Source of the DNA: Pararge aegeria
Lineage: Eukaryota > Arthropoda > Insecta > Lepidoptera > Nymphalidae
DNA length: 64,000 nucleotides
Assembly: GCF_905163445.1 (NCBI RefSeq)
Contig: NC_053189.1
Span: forward strand, 14,340,001-14,404,000
Reading direction: 5' to 3'
A model generated the notes under the pieces. It was not told the origin of the DNA and searched no databases. It saw nothing but the letters and a program-made list of their open reading frames with translations. Position numbers and translations under genes: made by a program. Positions 52,109-62,314 of this stretch are shown here, in pieces (the first letter of the stretch is position 1; the number at the start of each line of letters is the position of its first letter).

Positions 52109-52321
52109 ATGATAATTGACGGACAAAGCATATGGCCCATTTAAATTGGAAAAACATCACCTATAAACCGAGCAACAACGCCTGTTGCCTATAAAAAAGG
52201 AGCACGTCCAACAAAGAACTGCACTGGGCCCATGAACCTGGCGGTGATAAGACCCATGCGACTGTAATCACTCCGGAAACCACGCCTTTCAGAATATCAT
52301 GTAGAACTCAGCATGACGATT
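52109..52321 (+). repeat. Repeat E, diverged copy
   Basis: TTGACGGACAAAGCATATGG and ATGCGACTGTAATCACTCCG, then AACCACGCCTTTCAGAATAT, follow the E order. It is joined directly to SINE B. Confidence 0.55.
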
Positions 52322-52473
52322 TCCTCACGTTGCTTTCATTCACCGTTGAAGCAAGTGATATATTAAATACTTAAAACGCAAATAAGTTAGAAAAATAGGA
52401 GGTGCTGGGATTCAAACTTGGCGCCACGAAAGTGAAGTCGAGCTCCTGCCCACTGGGCTATCACCGCTTTTAG
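52322..52473 (-). mobile_element. SINE B 5' half
   Basis: The minus strand starts AGCGGTGATAGCCCAGTGGG and contains GCAGGAGCTCGACTTCACTT, a mutated B box and GGTGAATGAAAGCAACGTGA. Confidence 0.9.
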
Positions 52474-52630
52474 TCTTTATAATGGCTGTAATATAACTTC
52501 TGTATTTTTAACTGGTTAACCCGCTATGATCTAACATAACTTGCTGTGGAGATACAAAAAAACTACTTACTTACTTGGATAATTCTTTAATTTTGCTGTC
52601 ATAACCACTTTTAATAACCTTTATGATGAG

Positions 52631-52832
52631 CTTCATTCCAAATACAATGTGTCCATGTGTGACAAGCCTAAAGAAAACACGCCTATCGACACGCTCGATA
52701 CATCACACAACATCCGGTGTTTGAGAGGACACGTTAACGACCTTCGGCCTGGAGTTATTCCAGTCTACAAAATTGCCTGCCCCGACACACCCTCGTCACA
52801 AAAGACACCCGACACTGAAAGCTGTTATGAAG
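52631..52832 (+). CDS. Unassigned coding-like exon
   Basis: About 200 bp with near 50% GC sit inside AT-rich DNA. The frame is open as LHSKYNVSMCDKPKENTPID, TLDTSHNIRCLRGHVNDLRP, GVIPVYKIACPDTPSSQKTP and DTESCYEG. A candidate acceptor TTTATGATGAG lies just before 52631, and a donor AAG|GTAGAA at 52833. Unspliced, the frame would run on into an AT-rich hydrophobic end (52900). The minus strand has stops in the two frames I read. The peptide has five cysteines, is proline/threonine-rich and has no ATG of its own, so it would be an internal exon. I do not recognise a family. An exon of a host gene, or a fragment of an unknown transposon ORF, are both possible. Confidence 0.35.
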
Positions 52833-52937
52833 GTAGAAAATGCGAATATTTTCGACTCGATCATTTTGTGAGGGTAATTTTAATAATGAGGGTACTCTGA
52901 AATGTTGAGTTCAATCTTTCTTTTAGTTTTTTTTGTT

Positions 52938-53013
52938 TTACATTCATACATGAACGCTTCATAAGTGCCTGTGATAAGGTCTACATGAATAAAATAAATT
53001 AGAATTTGAAATT
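52938..53013 (+). mobile_element. L1 LINE extreme 3' end
   Basis: CATACATGAACGCTTCATAA, TGCCTGTGATAAGGTCTACA and TGAATAAAATAAATTAGAAT lead to a TTTGAAATTGAAT tail. Less than 80 bp was inserted. Confidence 0.85.
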
Positions 53014-53049
53014 GAATCTCTATCTTGTTATATTGTTTTTATTGTTGTT

Positions 53050-53400
53050 TTTTATACCACTTTAAGTTATTTTACAATGTCACCTAGCTGTAAGCGATGA
53101 TGCAGTCTAACCACAGAATTATGAACACACAGAAACCGTGTACATGACTAATACTGAAGCATCAAAAAATACTCGAACAAGCGTTTAGTCACTTAGCAGT
53201 TGACAGTAATTAAAATATGAAAATCAGAAAAAGTTTGTGAGCTAGCAACATTCCGCGGTTGTGAAGTCGGACGTGCACGGGCATTTAAACTGTTTAAGGA
53301 AACTAAGCACTTCATCCAATAATGGCTAAATGTGAGTTCTGTATGTTTTTAATTCTATGAGTCTAAGATGCTACGGTCGGTCTTACCCGTAAACGTAAGG
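53050..53400 (-). mobile_element. SINE C tail, split by M1
   Basis: 53050-53111 holds the tail (ACAATGTCACCTAGCTGTAA, then CGATGATGCAGTCTAA). After the M1 insertion it resumes AGTCTAAGATGCTACGGTCG and soon degenerates into a (TA)n tract. Confidence 0.8.
53112..53359 (+). mobile_element. M1 MITE, copy e, in a known target
   Basis: This 248-bp copy starts CACAGAATTATGAACACACA and ends TTTTTAATTCTATG. The flanks AGTCTAAC and AGTCTAAG match at 7 of 8. The SINE C consensus at this point has a single AGTCTAAG, so the pre-insertion site is known from other copies. Confidence 0.93.
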
Positions 53401-53403
53401 GGT

Positions 53404-53435
<32 letters not shown>

Positions 53436-53696
53436 GGAGGAGGAAAATCCTCATGGATCCCATTAACTGTCATGCCCGACTTCCCCACTTATTAAATATG
53501 AAGTGACCTGCGGACTAAAAATCTCCTTCATCCTCCACTGTACTTTCCGATATGCATGCAAAAAAAATATAAAAAGGATTTTTGACAGCTAAGACTGCAA
53601 GATCTTCGCCTATAACAAGCATGTCGTGAGATACGTAATCACCTTGCGGGTCTCCTCCCTTGTGGCATCACGACGGGTCTTCACCCACATTGAGCA
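53401..53696. other. (TA)n microsatellite and unassigned DNA
   Basis: (TA)n occupies 53411-53435. The remainder (GTCATGCCCGACTTCCCCAC and following) is unrecognised. Confidence 0.5.
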
Positions 53697-53845
53697 GGTT
53701 TTACGCCGTTATCCACCTCGCTGGCCCAGTGCGGATTGGTGGACCTCACACACATTTGAGAACACTATGTAGAACTCTCAGGTATGCAGTTTTCCTCACG
53801 ATGTTTTCCTTCACCGTTGAAGCGAATGATATCTCAATTACTACA
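53697..53845 (-). mobile_element. SINE B middle part
   Basis: On the plus strand: GCTGGCCCAGTGCGGATTGG, GAACACTATGTAGAACTCTC and CTCACGATGTTTTCCTTCAC. The tRNA head and (GAT)n tail are missing. Confidence 0.88.
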
Positions 53846-54049
53846 TATCATCTGATGAATAAAAATTAGTTAAAGCGCGCTAACCCAGATAAGCCTATTC
53901 ACTTTTAGCTAAAGGCATGGTGGTAAGACATAGTACGTTTCAGGAAATACGAACGCCGAAAGAGCATTTCACAACGTCTTCCTATTCTATGGTAAAATGG
54001 TGATGAAGGACCAAGATTATGACGTTCCTAAGCAATTGCGTCAAGCTTT
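53846..54049. other. Possible worn L2-type LINE end
   Basis: GATAAGCCTATTCACTTTTA and CATTTCACAACGTCTTCCTA recall the minus-strand L2 coding segment at 39750 but are too diverged to translate. Confidence 0.3.
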
Positions 54050-54180
54050 CAACTTGACTGCAATCTCGTCATGTGTTGATCAGTCACCCGCTAGACCAGA
54101 CCACTAAAAAAAAAAACTATAAACTCATCAATTATAAATTCCCCCAGGGATCGAACCGGGGGATCACGTCAACGAGGTCA
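54050..54180 (-). mobile_element. SINE C, internally deleted
   Basis: The tail CTTGACTGCAATCTCGTCAT jumps directly to the CCCGCTAGACCAGACCACTA segment and then to GGGATCGAACCGGGGGATCA. Roughly 150 bp of body are missing. Confidence 0.75.
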
Positions 54181-54689
54181 AGGAAAGCCAAGCATTCTGA
54201 ATATTGAATTGCATTTAATAAAGTAATAAATTTATTAAATTGCATTTAATATTCAGATTGCTTAGGTCCATTTCTAATTCGAATAGAAAATTTTCTTCTA
54301 CGTTCGCTTATAGGAAATTCCTTTGACACAGTAAAGTTTTTTATTAAATCATAAAACTTTAATCCAATTAACGTTTCCATCAAAGCTACACCACAGTTAC
54401 ACTTGGAAAAGGTATTTTTATTGCGGAACAAACTACTATTCGCTATGTCAATTTTAATTGAAGTTTAAAGTAGTTACAGTGAAAACTCTCTGTGGTACGA
54501 ACGGTTTTTCTAATTGGATTCTCGTATGGTAATTTAAATTATAACGTTGTGCTACGACACACTCACTTATTGACAAAAAACGCACAGCTTAATTTAGCAG
54601 TATGAGATTTCACAGGACAGGATTAAAAAACTGGACCTGGATCTTTGAAAATACTTCCCTAGAGAGGTAAAACCTTCACAGCATTATCA
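54181..54689. other. Unrecognised, with a local duplicated segment
   Basis: Near 54200-54255, AATTGCATTTAATA occurs twice in direct orientation, bounded by CTGAATATT and AATATTCAG in inverted orientation. No gene. Confidence 0.45.
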
Positions 54690-54805
54690 ATTCATTACCC
54701 TCTTGAGTTACCGATGTCTTCTTGGAATGAGAGGCCGTGGTCCTCTACGCTCGTCAGGTGCGGATGGGTAGAATTCACACACTGAGAACTAGACTATCGC
54801 TGCTT
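54690..54805 (-). mobile_element. SINE B, heavily worn
   Basis: GGCCGTGGTCCTCTACGCTC, GGTGCGGATGGGTAGAATTC and CTAGACTATCGCTGCTT follow the SINE B order with large deletions. Confidence 0.5.
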
Positions 54806-55040
54806 GGGTGAAAATTTTTATAACAATAACTGCCCACTGAGGGTGAAGAGGGTGGAGAGAGAAAAATGAAGAGGATTTAATGCATAGACTCACCAAGCTG
54901 CTCCAATGCGACACGATGTCCAAGGCACTTAGAAAAATCAACTGAAAAACTTAATACTTACCTAAAAATTCTTGACCTGACATAATATCACAACATCGAA
55001 AAATTCGAATAAAAAAAAACTGGAAACTTTCTACTGTAGA
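54806..55040. other. No recognisable feature
   Basis: Unassigned. Confidence 0.3.
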
Positions 55041-55226
55041 GGAATAATCTATATATATAAAAATGTTATGTTAGTTTGTGTACCCTTCAAAACTCAAAAA
55101 GTTCTGCACCGATCGAGCTGAAATTTTAGCATGATATATAATACGCATCAAGGATTGTTTTTATCTATTTTTCTCAACTATTCAATCACAATGTGCCACA
55201 GCGAAGCGTGGCCGGCTACAGCTAGT
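55041..55226 (+). mobile_element. Second Helitron-like repeat with CTAG-type end
   Basis: It begins near TCTATATATATAAAAATGTT and contains GCACCGATCGAGCTGAAATT. It ends CAGCGAAGCGTGGCCGGCTA followed by CAGCTAGTTA. The ending and length match a common insect non-autonomous Helitron-like repeat. It is distinct from H. Confidence 0.6.
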
Positions 55227-55340
55227 TAATTATATTTGTGTGGGATAAACCATTCCATTGGCATTTCCCTCCTTTAGTCCAGGAGAGGACTGTTATCTAT
55301 AGGTTATTGAAAAACCAAAATTGCAAGTGCGACATCTTTG

Positions 55341-55588
55341 ACGGCCGATTGGGGCAGTGGGCAGCGACCCTGCATTCTGAGTCCAAGGCCGTGGGTTAGA
55401 TTCCCGCAGCTGGCAAATGTTTTTGTTATGAACATGGATGTTTTTTGTCGGGTGCTTATCTGTATTATAAGTATTTATGTATATTATTTATAAAAAAATT
55501 CAGCAGCTATTTTAGTATTAATAAGACAAGGTACACTTACTTTTGGGCTAGATGGCGATGGGTGTTTTGTCGTTGTATATTTTTATTA
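55341..55588 (+). mobile_element. SINE A, full length but worn
   Basis: GACGGCCGATTGGGGCAGTG, CTGAGTCCAAGGCCGTGGGT and GGGCTAGATGGCGATGGGTG are clear. Box B has GGTTAGATTCC, a likely inactivating change. The middle is diverged. Confidence 0.88.
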
Positions 55589-56213
55589 ATATTCTAAGAA
55601 TTCTTATGATGAATCGTCCAGTAGGTAAAAGGGCAAAGTAGCAGACTTCTACTAATTAGAGACACTTTATCATATTCAAAACATGACAAGACCGTGACAA
55701 GGCCCGAACAAAAACGAAATAACGACAAGAAGACAAAGCAGGAGTGTCCTAATGAAAAAATGCAAGCATTTTTGTGAAGGTTCTAAAAAGTTTAATTAAA
55801 GTTAAGTAACTCATGCTAATTTATGTTTGTCCGTCACAGCCCTTACATTTTACGAGCCGTCGAAATGAATTTTTTTGTTGCAGATGCTATTATATCTTTG
55901 TCTTTCCGTGTCACAAAACTTAATAGGAATGACTAGAACAAAAAGAGAGCTTCGGGGTAATTTTCCTTATACATATATAGTACTTATACCACCAGAACCA
56001 GAAGTACCCACAGTTTTTGTTTTTGATGAGGACAAAAATTCTCACTAAAAATCAGAGATTATAATTAAATTGGTGTAGCATTATTTGATCGGGACATATT
56101 TGGAACCCGTCTTTAAAATCCCCCTTAATTACATCAATGAAAACCGATCGTCAAATTACTAAGTTGTCGACAAAAAAATAGTAATATGTGCCAAAACTTT
56201 CGAAAGTATAATA
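55589..56213. other. No recognisable feature
   Basis: Unassigned AT-rich sequence. Confidence 0.35.
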
Positions 56214-56690
56214 TCCCTACTAATATGATAAATGTAAATGTAAGTTTATTTGTTACGCTTTCACGCAAAAACTACTTAACCGATCCTCATGTAACTTTGT
56301 ACACATATTCTTGGAAGAGTTAGAAGTACTTATAGTTAGAGTTAGAGTAAGAAGTACAGGATACTTAATACTTTTTATCCCGATATTAGGCTCGGTTCCT
56401 TTGGGAGAGGGGATGAAAGTGTTTGGGATGAAACTCCGACAAATTATAACCGATTTTAATAATTATTTTTGTATATAAAGGTTTTAATATGTATTTAATT
56501 TTGCCCATACTGTGAAGATCTGATAAATGTGGTTGGAGATAGAGGACATAACTCCTCAGCGGACAGCAGCAAACCGCTCATTTAAGGCTTAGCGATACCG
56601 AATACTTAATTTTTTTTAAACTACATTTAAATTGAATGTCACATTAAAAAACTAAATCAAACGCAGACGAAGTCGCGGGCAACACATACG
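56214..56690 (-). mobile_element. Helitron-like repeat H, long copy
   Basis: This is the reverse complement of the 5331 copy: ATCCCTACTAATATGATAAA on the left, CTACTTAACCGATCCTCATG, CTCGGTTCCTTTGGGAGAGG, and AACGCAGACGAAGTCGCGGG on the right. Confidence 0.8.
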
Positions 56691-56694
56691 CGGC

Positions 56695-56723
56695 GGTGAT
56701 AGCCCACTGGGCTGGGTAAAGTC
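56695..56723 (+). mobile_element. SINE B head stub
   Basis: GGCGGTGATAGCCCACTGGG is directly followed by L1. The rest of a SINE B resumes at 57263, so L1 probably inserted into this SINE. Confidence 0.7.
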
Positions 56724-57262
56724 AAAGTCAAAGTCAAATATTTCTTTATTCAAATAGGCACATAGATGGCACTTTTGATGCGTACATTACGTGTAAAATA
56801 TGACATAGGAGTGAGTTGATGGCGATAAACAAATTCGTCAACTTAAAACTAAAACTACGAGGGTTCCAAACGCGCCCTGGTCTAAGAAGAAGCCCACAAC
56901 TAACTTAGCCGGTTGTTATTTTTTTTTCGTTATCACCATCTCACATTGTCATTTAAATTGGCTAAAACTGTCATTACCTAAATATCTTTAAATTTATCTC
57001 TCAATGACTCTCTCGGACCCATTTTATAGATCGCACGAACATCCCTCTTCTGCAGCACAACAATAGTGCCAATATCAGCAGCATTACCCCATAGTTTAAT
57101 TCCATATGACATAATGCTGTGAAAGTAGCTAAAATAGACTAGCCTAGCAGTTTCTATGTTCGTTATGTGGCGTCACTGCATAGGCGGTAGAACTAAGCCT
57201 GTTCGATAAATTATTAACATGAGGGCCCCATTGAACTTTAGCATCTAACGTTATTCCTAGAA
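56724..57262 (-). pseudogene. L1 LINE RT C-terminal remnant and 3' UTR
   Basis: On the minus strand, from the 57262 side: FLGITLDAKVQWGPHVNNLS, NRLSSTAYAV, a frameshift, TARLVYFSYFHSIMSYGIKL, WGNAADIGTIVVLQKRDVRA, IYKMGPRESLRDKFKDI. The remaining C-terminal residues are deleted, and it passes to the 3' UTR (GTTGTGGGCTTCTTCTTAGA) with a (TTTGAC)n tail at 56724-56745. The LG-x-x-x-D, SYG-x-x-x-WG and QKR-x-x-R blocks are the region just after the RT palm in Jockey/CR1-group LINEs. It lies between the two parts of a SINE B and is flanked by no full RT domain. Confidence 0.82.
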
Positions 57263-57451
57263 AGGAAGCACGCAGCTCTAACTTTTCTAAGTTACGTGCG
57301 TTTTCAGCAATTAAATTAAAATTGCTTCAACGGTGAAGGAAAACATTGTGAGGAAACGAGAAACCTGCATACCTGAGAGTTCTTCATAATTTTCTAAAGG
57401 GTGTGTAGAGTCCGCACACACGAATCCGCACTAGGCCAGCTTGGTGGTGAT
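57263..57451 (+). mobile_element. SINE B middle
   Basis: AAGCACGCAGCTCTAACTTT, GGTGAAGGAAAACATTGTGA and CTAGGCCAGCTTGGTGGTGA are present. It continues the stub at 56695 and is continued at 57895. Confidence 0.88.
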
Positions 57452-57894
57452 AGATGCAAAAACAAACATACACCACACTATACTTTTATAATTATCCTAT
57501 ACAAGTACAAGTACAAGTACAAGTACAAGTACTTGTGGTGACATTACATAGAGTTTGAGAATTAGATATATTTCAAAAGTATCGAAGAATCAATACACGA
57601 ACTGCCCACTCACTTGTAAATATAGACGCGCAAGATCGTTACTCGAACCGCTTACCATTTTTCAATATATAAATGTCTATCAAACGATACGAGAACCGAT
57701 AGCTAAATAAATGCATTATAGTAAAGTACTATGTAAACACATATTACATATACGCAATAAGGTAGGTAACTTTAAATTGGAGATTTTACATATTTAATAC
57801 TACCGAACAAAAACCGAACCACACCCGTCTTTTACTGAAAACTATTCAAAATAATTATTGCTATTTTTCATTCTCATTCAAATATAAAATTTTC
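57452..57894. other. 443-bp interruption of SINE B, with (ACAAGT)n
   Basis: It contains five or so ACAAGT/TACAAG units at 57506-57536 and otherwise unassigned AT-rich sequence. Its limits are where the SINE B consensus breaks and resumes, so it is probably an insertion of unknown type. Confidence 0.5.
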
Positions 57895-57966
57895 AGCCTT
57901 AACCCCTTCTCACTGTGGGAGGAGACCCGTACCCTGTAGTGGGCCAGTTATGGGTGGATATGATGA
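57895..57966 (+). mobile_element. SINE B tail
   Basis: CAGCCTTAACCCCTTCTCAC, GGGAGGAGACCCGTACCCTG and TAGTGGGCCAGTTATGGGTG complete the SINE begun at 56695. Confidence 0.85.
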
Positions 57967-58009
57967 ATTTAATATTAACGATCTAAAATATTATCTGTGA
58001 GCGCAGAAT

Positions 58010-58310
58010 TTTGGGGCCATTGGACGACCGGCGTCGTTAAAATTGACAAAGGAAATGAAGCTTTAGAGACTGAAAGCCTTGTTGACAAAATTATCTCTAA
58101 TAAGCTCGTTATCTCGGCGCGGTGATTGAGGTCGGTGCGGGACTCGCGTGAAATATTGCCGTCTTTGCTTTTAAAACCTAATTTTACGACGCGGGGCGAG
58201 ATAAAGCTCGATTTTGGCCTTTTAACTCGGTGCTGCTCGTAGCTTGGCGAAATTATAATATCGACGGGATCGTATCTAAACTCGCGAACAAAGAATTTGG
58301 GTCAGCCAGG
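58010..58310. promoter_or_regulatory. CpG-containing conserved-looking non-coding block
   Basis: Three hundred bases of complex, non-repetitive DNA include GACGACCGGCGTCGTTAAAA, ATCTCGGCGCGGTGATTGAG, TAATTTTACGACGCGGGGCG (a TTTTACGAC core of Caudal/Abd-B type), TTAACTCGGTGCTGCTCGTA and TATCGACGGGATCG. There is no ORF and no SINE or LINE hallmark. It is the most conspicuous unique CpG-rich segment outside the 50.5-kb exon-like region. Regulatory function is inferred from composition only. Confidence 0.3.
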
Positions 58311-59774
58311 GGAACCTTAAATCATGTAAAACTGACAAAGTATTGCTGACTAACACCTAACTTACCTAACCGCTAAAACCAGGCCTGATTTTCTATAGCA
58401 AATTTCTAATAACCAAGTTCAATAGTTTGTTATTGTGAACAAAAAACCTTTTTTGTATGTGGTTTATATCAAATTTGTATGTGGTATATGTATATGTATA
58501 TAACAAAGTTGTTTATGTGCTATCACATCACGCTAGTGCGCGACACTAAGTATGTGGTTTGTCGGAAGGAAATAATTATATGAATATTGGTTAAATTATC
58601 AGAATTTATACGCACACGAGGTTCCAGGGACGTACATACTTTAATTTTAATCTTTCTTCTCCTTTTTCTTCTTAGGGTGCCGTCTCCTTGCGAAGGATGA
58701 ATTAGGGCTATCTCAACTTTGGACACCGCTGCTCTACATAATGATTTGGTGCTCTTTCTAGAATGTCGTAGGTTTTTGAGCCATGATATTCTCCTACGGC
58801 CAGGCCTAACATTTTACCTTGTATTTTAAGTTGTAGAAGTTCATACTTTTTGGTATTCCGCAACGACAAACTATACTACACGCCCAAATTACTTGATGTG
58901 TACAACGTTTTTCTACATAAGACTGCCTTTTTTAATAGTTAATATCTGAAACCTACTAAGTGCTAGAATACGTTTGTTACTTCTGAATAAAAAAGCTTTC
59001 TAAAAGTGATAGAATTACATATAAAAATCGATGCAGAATTGTCTGCTTACAAACAAACAAATAAATATTTTTTCTCAAAGATTTGTTTTTTGTTTGTTGG
59101 TGAAAGAAGGGCAAACACACTTGCGCTTCGGATTATTCATAAATTATTTTGGGACTTTTAACACCAGTGAAGACACTTGTGTAAAAGTCCATCAAGGTAA
59201 AAAAAATTGTTTCAAAGCATTTTTATTGCTACGGCTTTTTGGGACGTTATATTTATAGGACATATTTCTTTGAAAGCATGTTTTCCAATATTTGAAGGGA
59301 TATTTTCCAATACCTTTAACGTTAACGATCTTCAAATTATAATTTCTTAGAAACAACAAATAACTTTTGTATGTACGAAATATCACATTGATTATTATTC
59401 ATTTCATTTTATAGACGTGTTTCAAACGTTCCTGTATCCTGTATATTATCTGAATGAAATATCATTTGTCGTTAAAATTGCTGGTATCAAGCAACACATC
59501 TAAGAGTTAAGATACTGCACTCTAACTTGATATATATTTCTAAAGCGTTCATTTCTTGCGGGTGGAAATTGAAAACACTCTTTGACAAATGCAATCTCGT
59601 TCATCGCAGCCTTGCATCATGCAGAAAATAAAATATTACTCCTATAATTCACAATAACTTCGACCTCTATAATATACACGTACATCTAACTGCCTCCTTG
59701 ATCTATTTGTGTTTCGCAAAACTGGGCTCAGCTTCCGTCCACATTTTATAAGATAAAGGATAATACGAATAAAG
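58311..59774. other. Long stretch without recognised gene
   Basis: Short ORFs on both strands lack domains. Minor TA/GT-rich runs (GTATATGTATATGTATATAA) lie near 58480. Confidence 0.35.
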
Positions 59775-59915
59775 AAGTTATACTTTATTGCACACAATCT
59801 CCAAAATATTCATAAAATGAATTAGTAAACAAAACAAAAAATTTATGTTTGCAAAGGCGACATTATTGCGGCAAGCAATGTCTTACGGGCAACCTCTTTA
59901 AGAAAGGAACAGCTG
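59775..59915 (-). mobile_element. L7 LINE 3' end
   Basis: On the minus strand GGTTGCCCGTAAGACATTGC is followed by AATAATGTCGCC and TTTGTGTGCAATAAAGTATA near the end. It matches the L7 arrangement. Confidence 0.55.
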
Positions 59916-59949
59916 CAAGAAGAGATACAAATAAACATATTCTTCTTAG

Positions 59950-60420
59950 TCGTTACAGTCTTGACAGACTGGTCGTGGTCGTCATCTGGGTGTTGTGGCT
60001 CGCTTTACAATCCTTCGCCACTCTTCTCTAACGGTTGCCTTTCTTGCGCATTCATGTAGAGGAGCCTCGATTGTGTCTCGAGTGGCGTTCACTTGGTCCG
60101 TCCATCTCACCGGTGATCTACCGCGTGCTCTGGTACCTTCTACTTTCCCTTGAACCACAAGACGCTCAATGGACACGTTATTACGCCTGGACACGTGACC
60201 GAAGAAACTAAGAATTCGCGCTTGAACTTCAGAAGATAGGCTGTTTGATGATGAGTTCGTCAAGAATTGATTCATTAGTACGGAACATATTCCAGGTAAC
60301 TTCCTACATTCTCCTCCAGCACCACATCTCAAGAGCATCTATTCTTTTCTTCTCAGTCTCCCTCCGGGTCTACATCTCCGAAGCGTAGAATAATTTGGGG
60401 AATATCAGTGCTTAAACTTG
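59950..60420 (-). pseudogene. L3-group LINE C-terminal remnant
   Basis: The minus strand encodes FYASEM, a stop where W is expected, TRRETEKKRIDALEMWCWRR, then MFRTNESILDELIIKQ. A frameshift near 60240 follows, then LSSEVQARILSFFGHVSRRN, NVSIERLVVQGKVEGTRARG, RSPVRWTDQVNATRDTIEAP and LHECARKATVREEWRRIVKR. The DAxEMWCWRRM, FFGHVSRR and GRSPxRWTDQ motifs mark the region after the RT domain in RTE/Jockey-like LINEs. Direct RT motifs are absent (5'-truncated). One nonsense change and one frameshift inactivate it. Confidence 0.85.
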
Positions 60421-61735
60421 CCGGATATTTGTGGCATTCGTTATATTACGATTCCTCCATATCCTTTGCATACATATCATAAACATTAAAAGATTAAATA
60501 TATAAGTACATAGAATAACAAAATACAAATTAATAAAGATATTTTTTATTAATTTAATTTCAAAATCTTATAACTGTCTGTCACTATAATTTCAAATGAT
60601 TTATAGAATTTATGGTGAAGGTGATAAATATGTATTTTATTTTTCAATACTCAGCCCAATCAATATGCAGTTTATATTTCCTTTGAGTAGCCAATGTTCT
60701 TTCTCAGAAACGTATAATTGGCGGCGCTCAAGATTTTCTTTGCCAACGAACAACTGCGTAATTACACTTGTAAAATAAATAAAAAGTTTGCAGTAAGCAA
60801 AATAAACATTACCTCACTATATTTTCGGATCCAGTGGTCCCATAATAAGGCAGAGAAAACATGCGTATAATGCCTGCTCGAAGGAATGGGACTCATCGCT
60901 TTTTCTTTTTTTAGAGCGGCCCTCTACCACGAACATTGTTTTTTAATTGACAGTGATACTTTGATCGCTCTTGGCTGGATTATCCTTCTTCTTTTTGTCT
61001 TTAATCGAAGCTGGAACGTTCGATTTCTAGTCCCGTTGAACAGTATTATTTTCGATAAATCATATTTTAATACTACACTTATATATAACATACATTTGTC
61101 CAGATACTACCTTTGTTTAAGTTTACTATTGTATTTCTCTCTTTCATGATTTCGTACTCCTTCGTTCATTCCTACGTCAGATGTATCTAATCATATGGTA
61201 TTATTATAATTTCGTAGCAGAGTAACACCATATTCTTAAAGCACAATTTCACCAATATGGCCTCAAGCCAAATATCGCTTTTAAGATTCCAAGATTGCCC
61301 CAAGGCGTCCCATTACCTATACTCTGTCGAAGTTTAACCATTTCCGTTTTAAATTATTAGTCTCGTAGCCGAACAATGAATAGCACTTTCATACTTTGTC
61401 TTAAATTCGTGATCCGATTATTGCTGTTCATTTTCTACTGCTAAACTTGTTCGCAGTTATGAAAATGTATCTGAAGATTCTTACATTTTGATAATATCCA
61501 TACTATCAAGGTACGTAATATAATAAAAAGAATTATTTTCTATAATGTTCTTAGTTTATAATACATAAATGAAAATACCTGAATAACACCTGAATAATGA
61601 ATAGGTGCTGCTTTTTTTTAAATATAATAAAATTTTATTTAATAATGCATTAAAACGAGCAAACAATTTGAATGAACCGCTTTTTTCCATAGACGACAAA
61701 GCAACAAAAATATTAAAATGTAAAAAAACATAGTA
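60421..61735. other. No recognised gene
   Basis: A plus ORF at 60886-61149 is hydrophobic (LIALGWIILLLFVFN) but AT-driven and unassigned. No repeat hallmark is seen. Confidence 0.35.
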
Positions 61736-61739
61736 AATT

Positions 61740-61895
61740 CAAAATGACAAGAACCCAGATCAAAAAGAAGGTCATATAAAATGGCGGAAAAAATAGAGGT
61801 ACAGAGGAGTACAGACAGAAGTGTGAAAGGAAGATTGAAGAGGTATCTCTTTGCAGTTATCTAATTAGCAGTGGGCTATAAGTTCAGATAGATTG
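61740..61895 (+). mobile_element. LINE 3' terminus, L3-like
   Basis: The reading RWRKKIEVQRSTDRSVKGRL, then AVGYKF, corresponds loosely to the last codons plus AGCAGTGGGCTATAAG terminus of RTE-like elements. A frame shift and stops are present. Confidence 0.4.
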
Positions 61896-62314
61896 ATGTT
61901 TGAGTTTATAATGCGCCATGTTGCAATAAGATACTTAAACGATTAAACGTTGCAAGATATGATAATGGTGTTTCTTTTACCTAGTACATTTTGAAATTGG
62001 GGACTTTCATTTGTTTTACTGCCTAGTTCATGATTGTTTTTCTTTGAAATGTTGGGTATGTCTTTACAACGAAAATTACTCACGTAGCAAAATATTATAG
62101 TCTAAGTACACACACCGGTTAGAACTCAAGCCAACATTCCCAGACAGATACTCAACTAGAATCCACGGAGGAAACGCAAAGGGAGAAAATAAATCTGAAA
62201 AAATGTTCTCTAGCAAAAGCTAAATAAATCTCACTGTAACCAGCACGTTACTATGCAGAACCGGTATGAAATCATCATCATCATTATATCAAGCTATTAT
62301 AGGGCACAGGATCT
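61896..62314. other. No recognisable feature
   Basis: A short ATCATCATCATTATATCAAG run lies near 62272. Otherwise unassigned. Confidence 0.35.

Noticed and set aside
53411..53435. (TA)n tract as a functional TATA or matrix element
   Set aside because: It is one of several TA microsatellites in the window, with no associated start site or ORF.
57506..57540. ACAAGT tandem units as a CRISPR-like array or telomeric repeat
   Set aside because: There are no spacers, the unit is 6 bp, and lepidopteran telomeres use TTAGG. It is a plain microsatellite.
59831..60031. Plus-strand ORF over the L7/L3 junction
   Set aside because: It crosses two minus-strand LINE remnants and has no independent support.
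60886..61149. Hydrophobic 87-codon plus ORF as a membrane protein
   Set aside because: Its composition follows the AT/TTT-rich DNA, no splice context is convincing, and no family is recognised.
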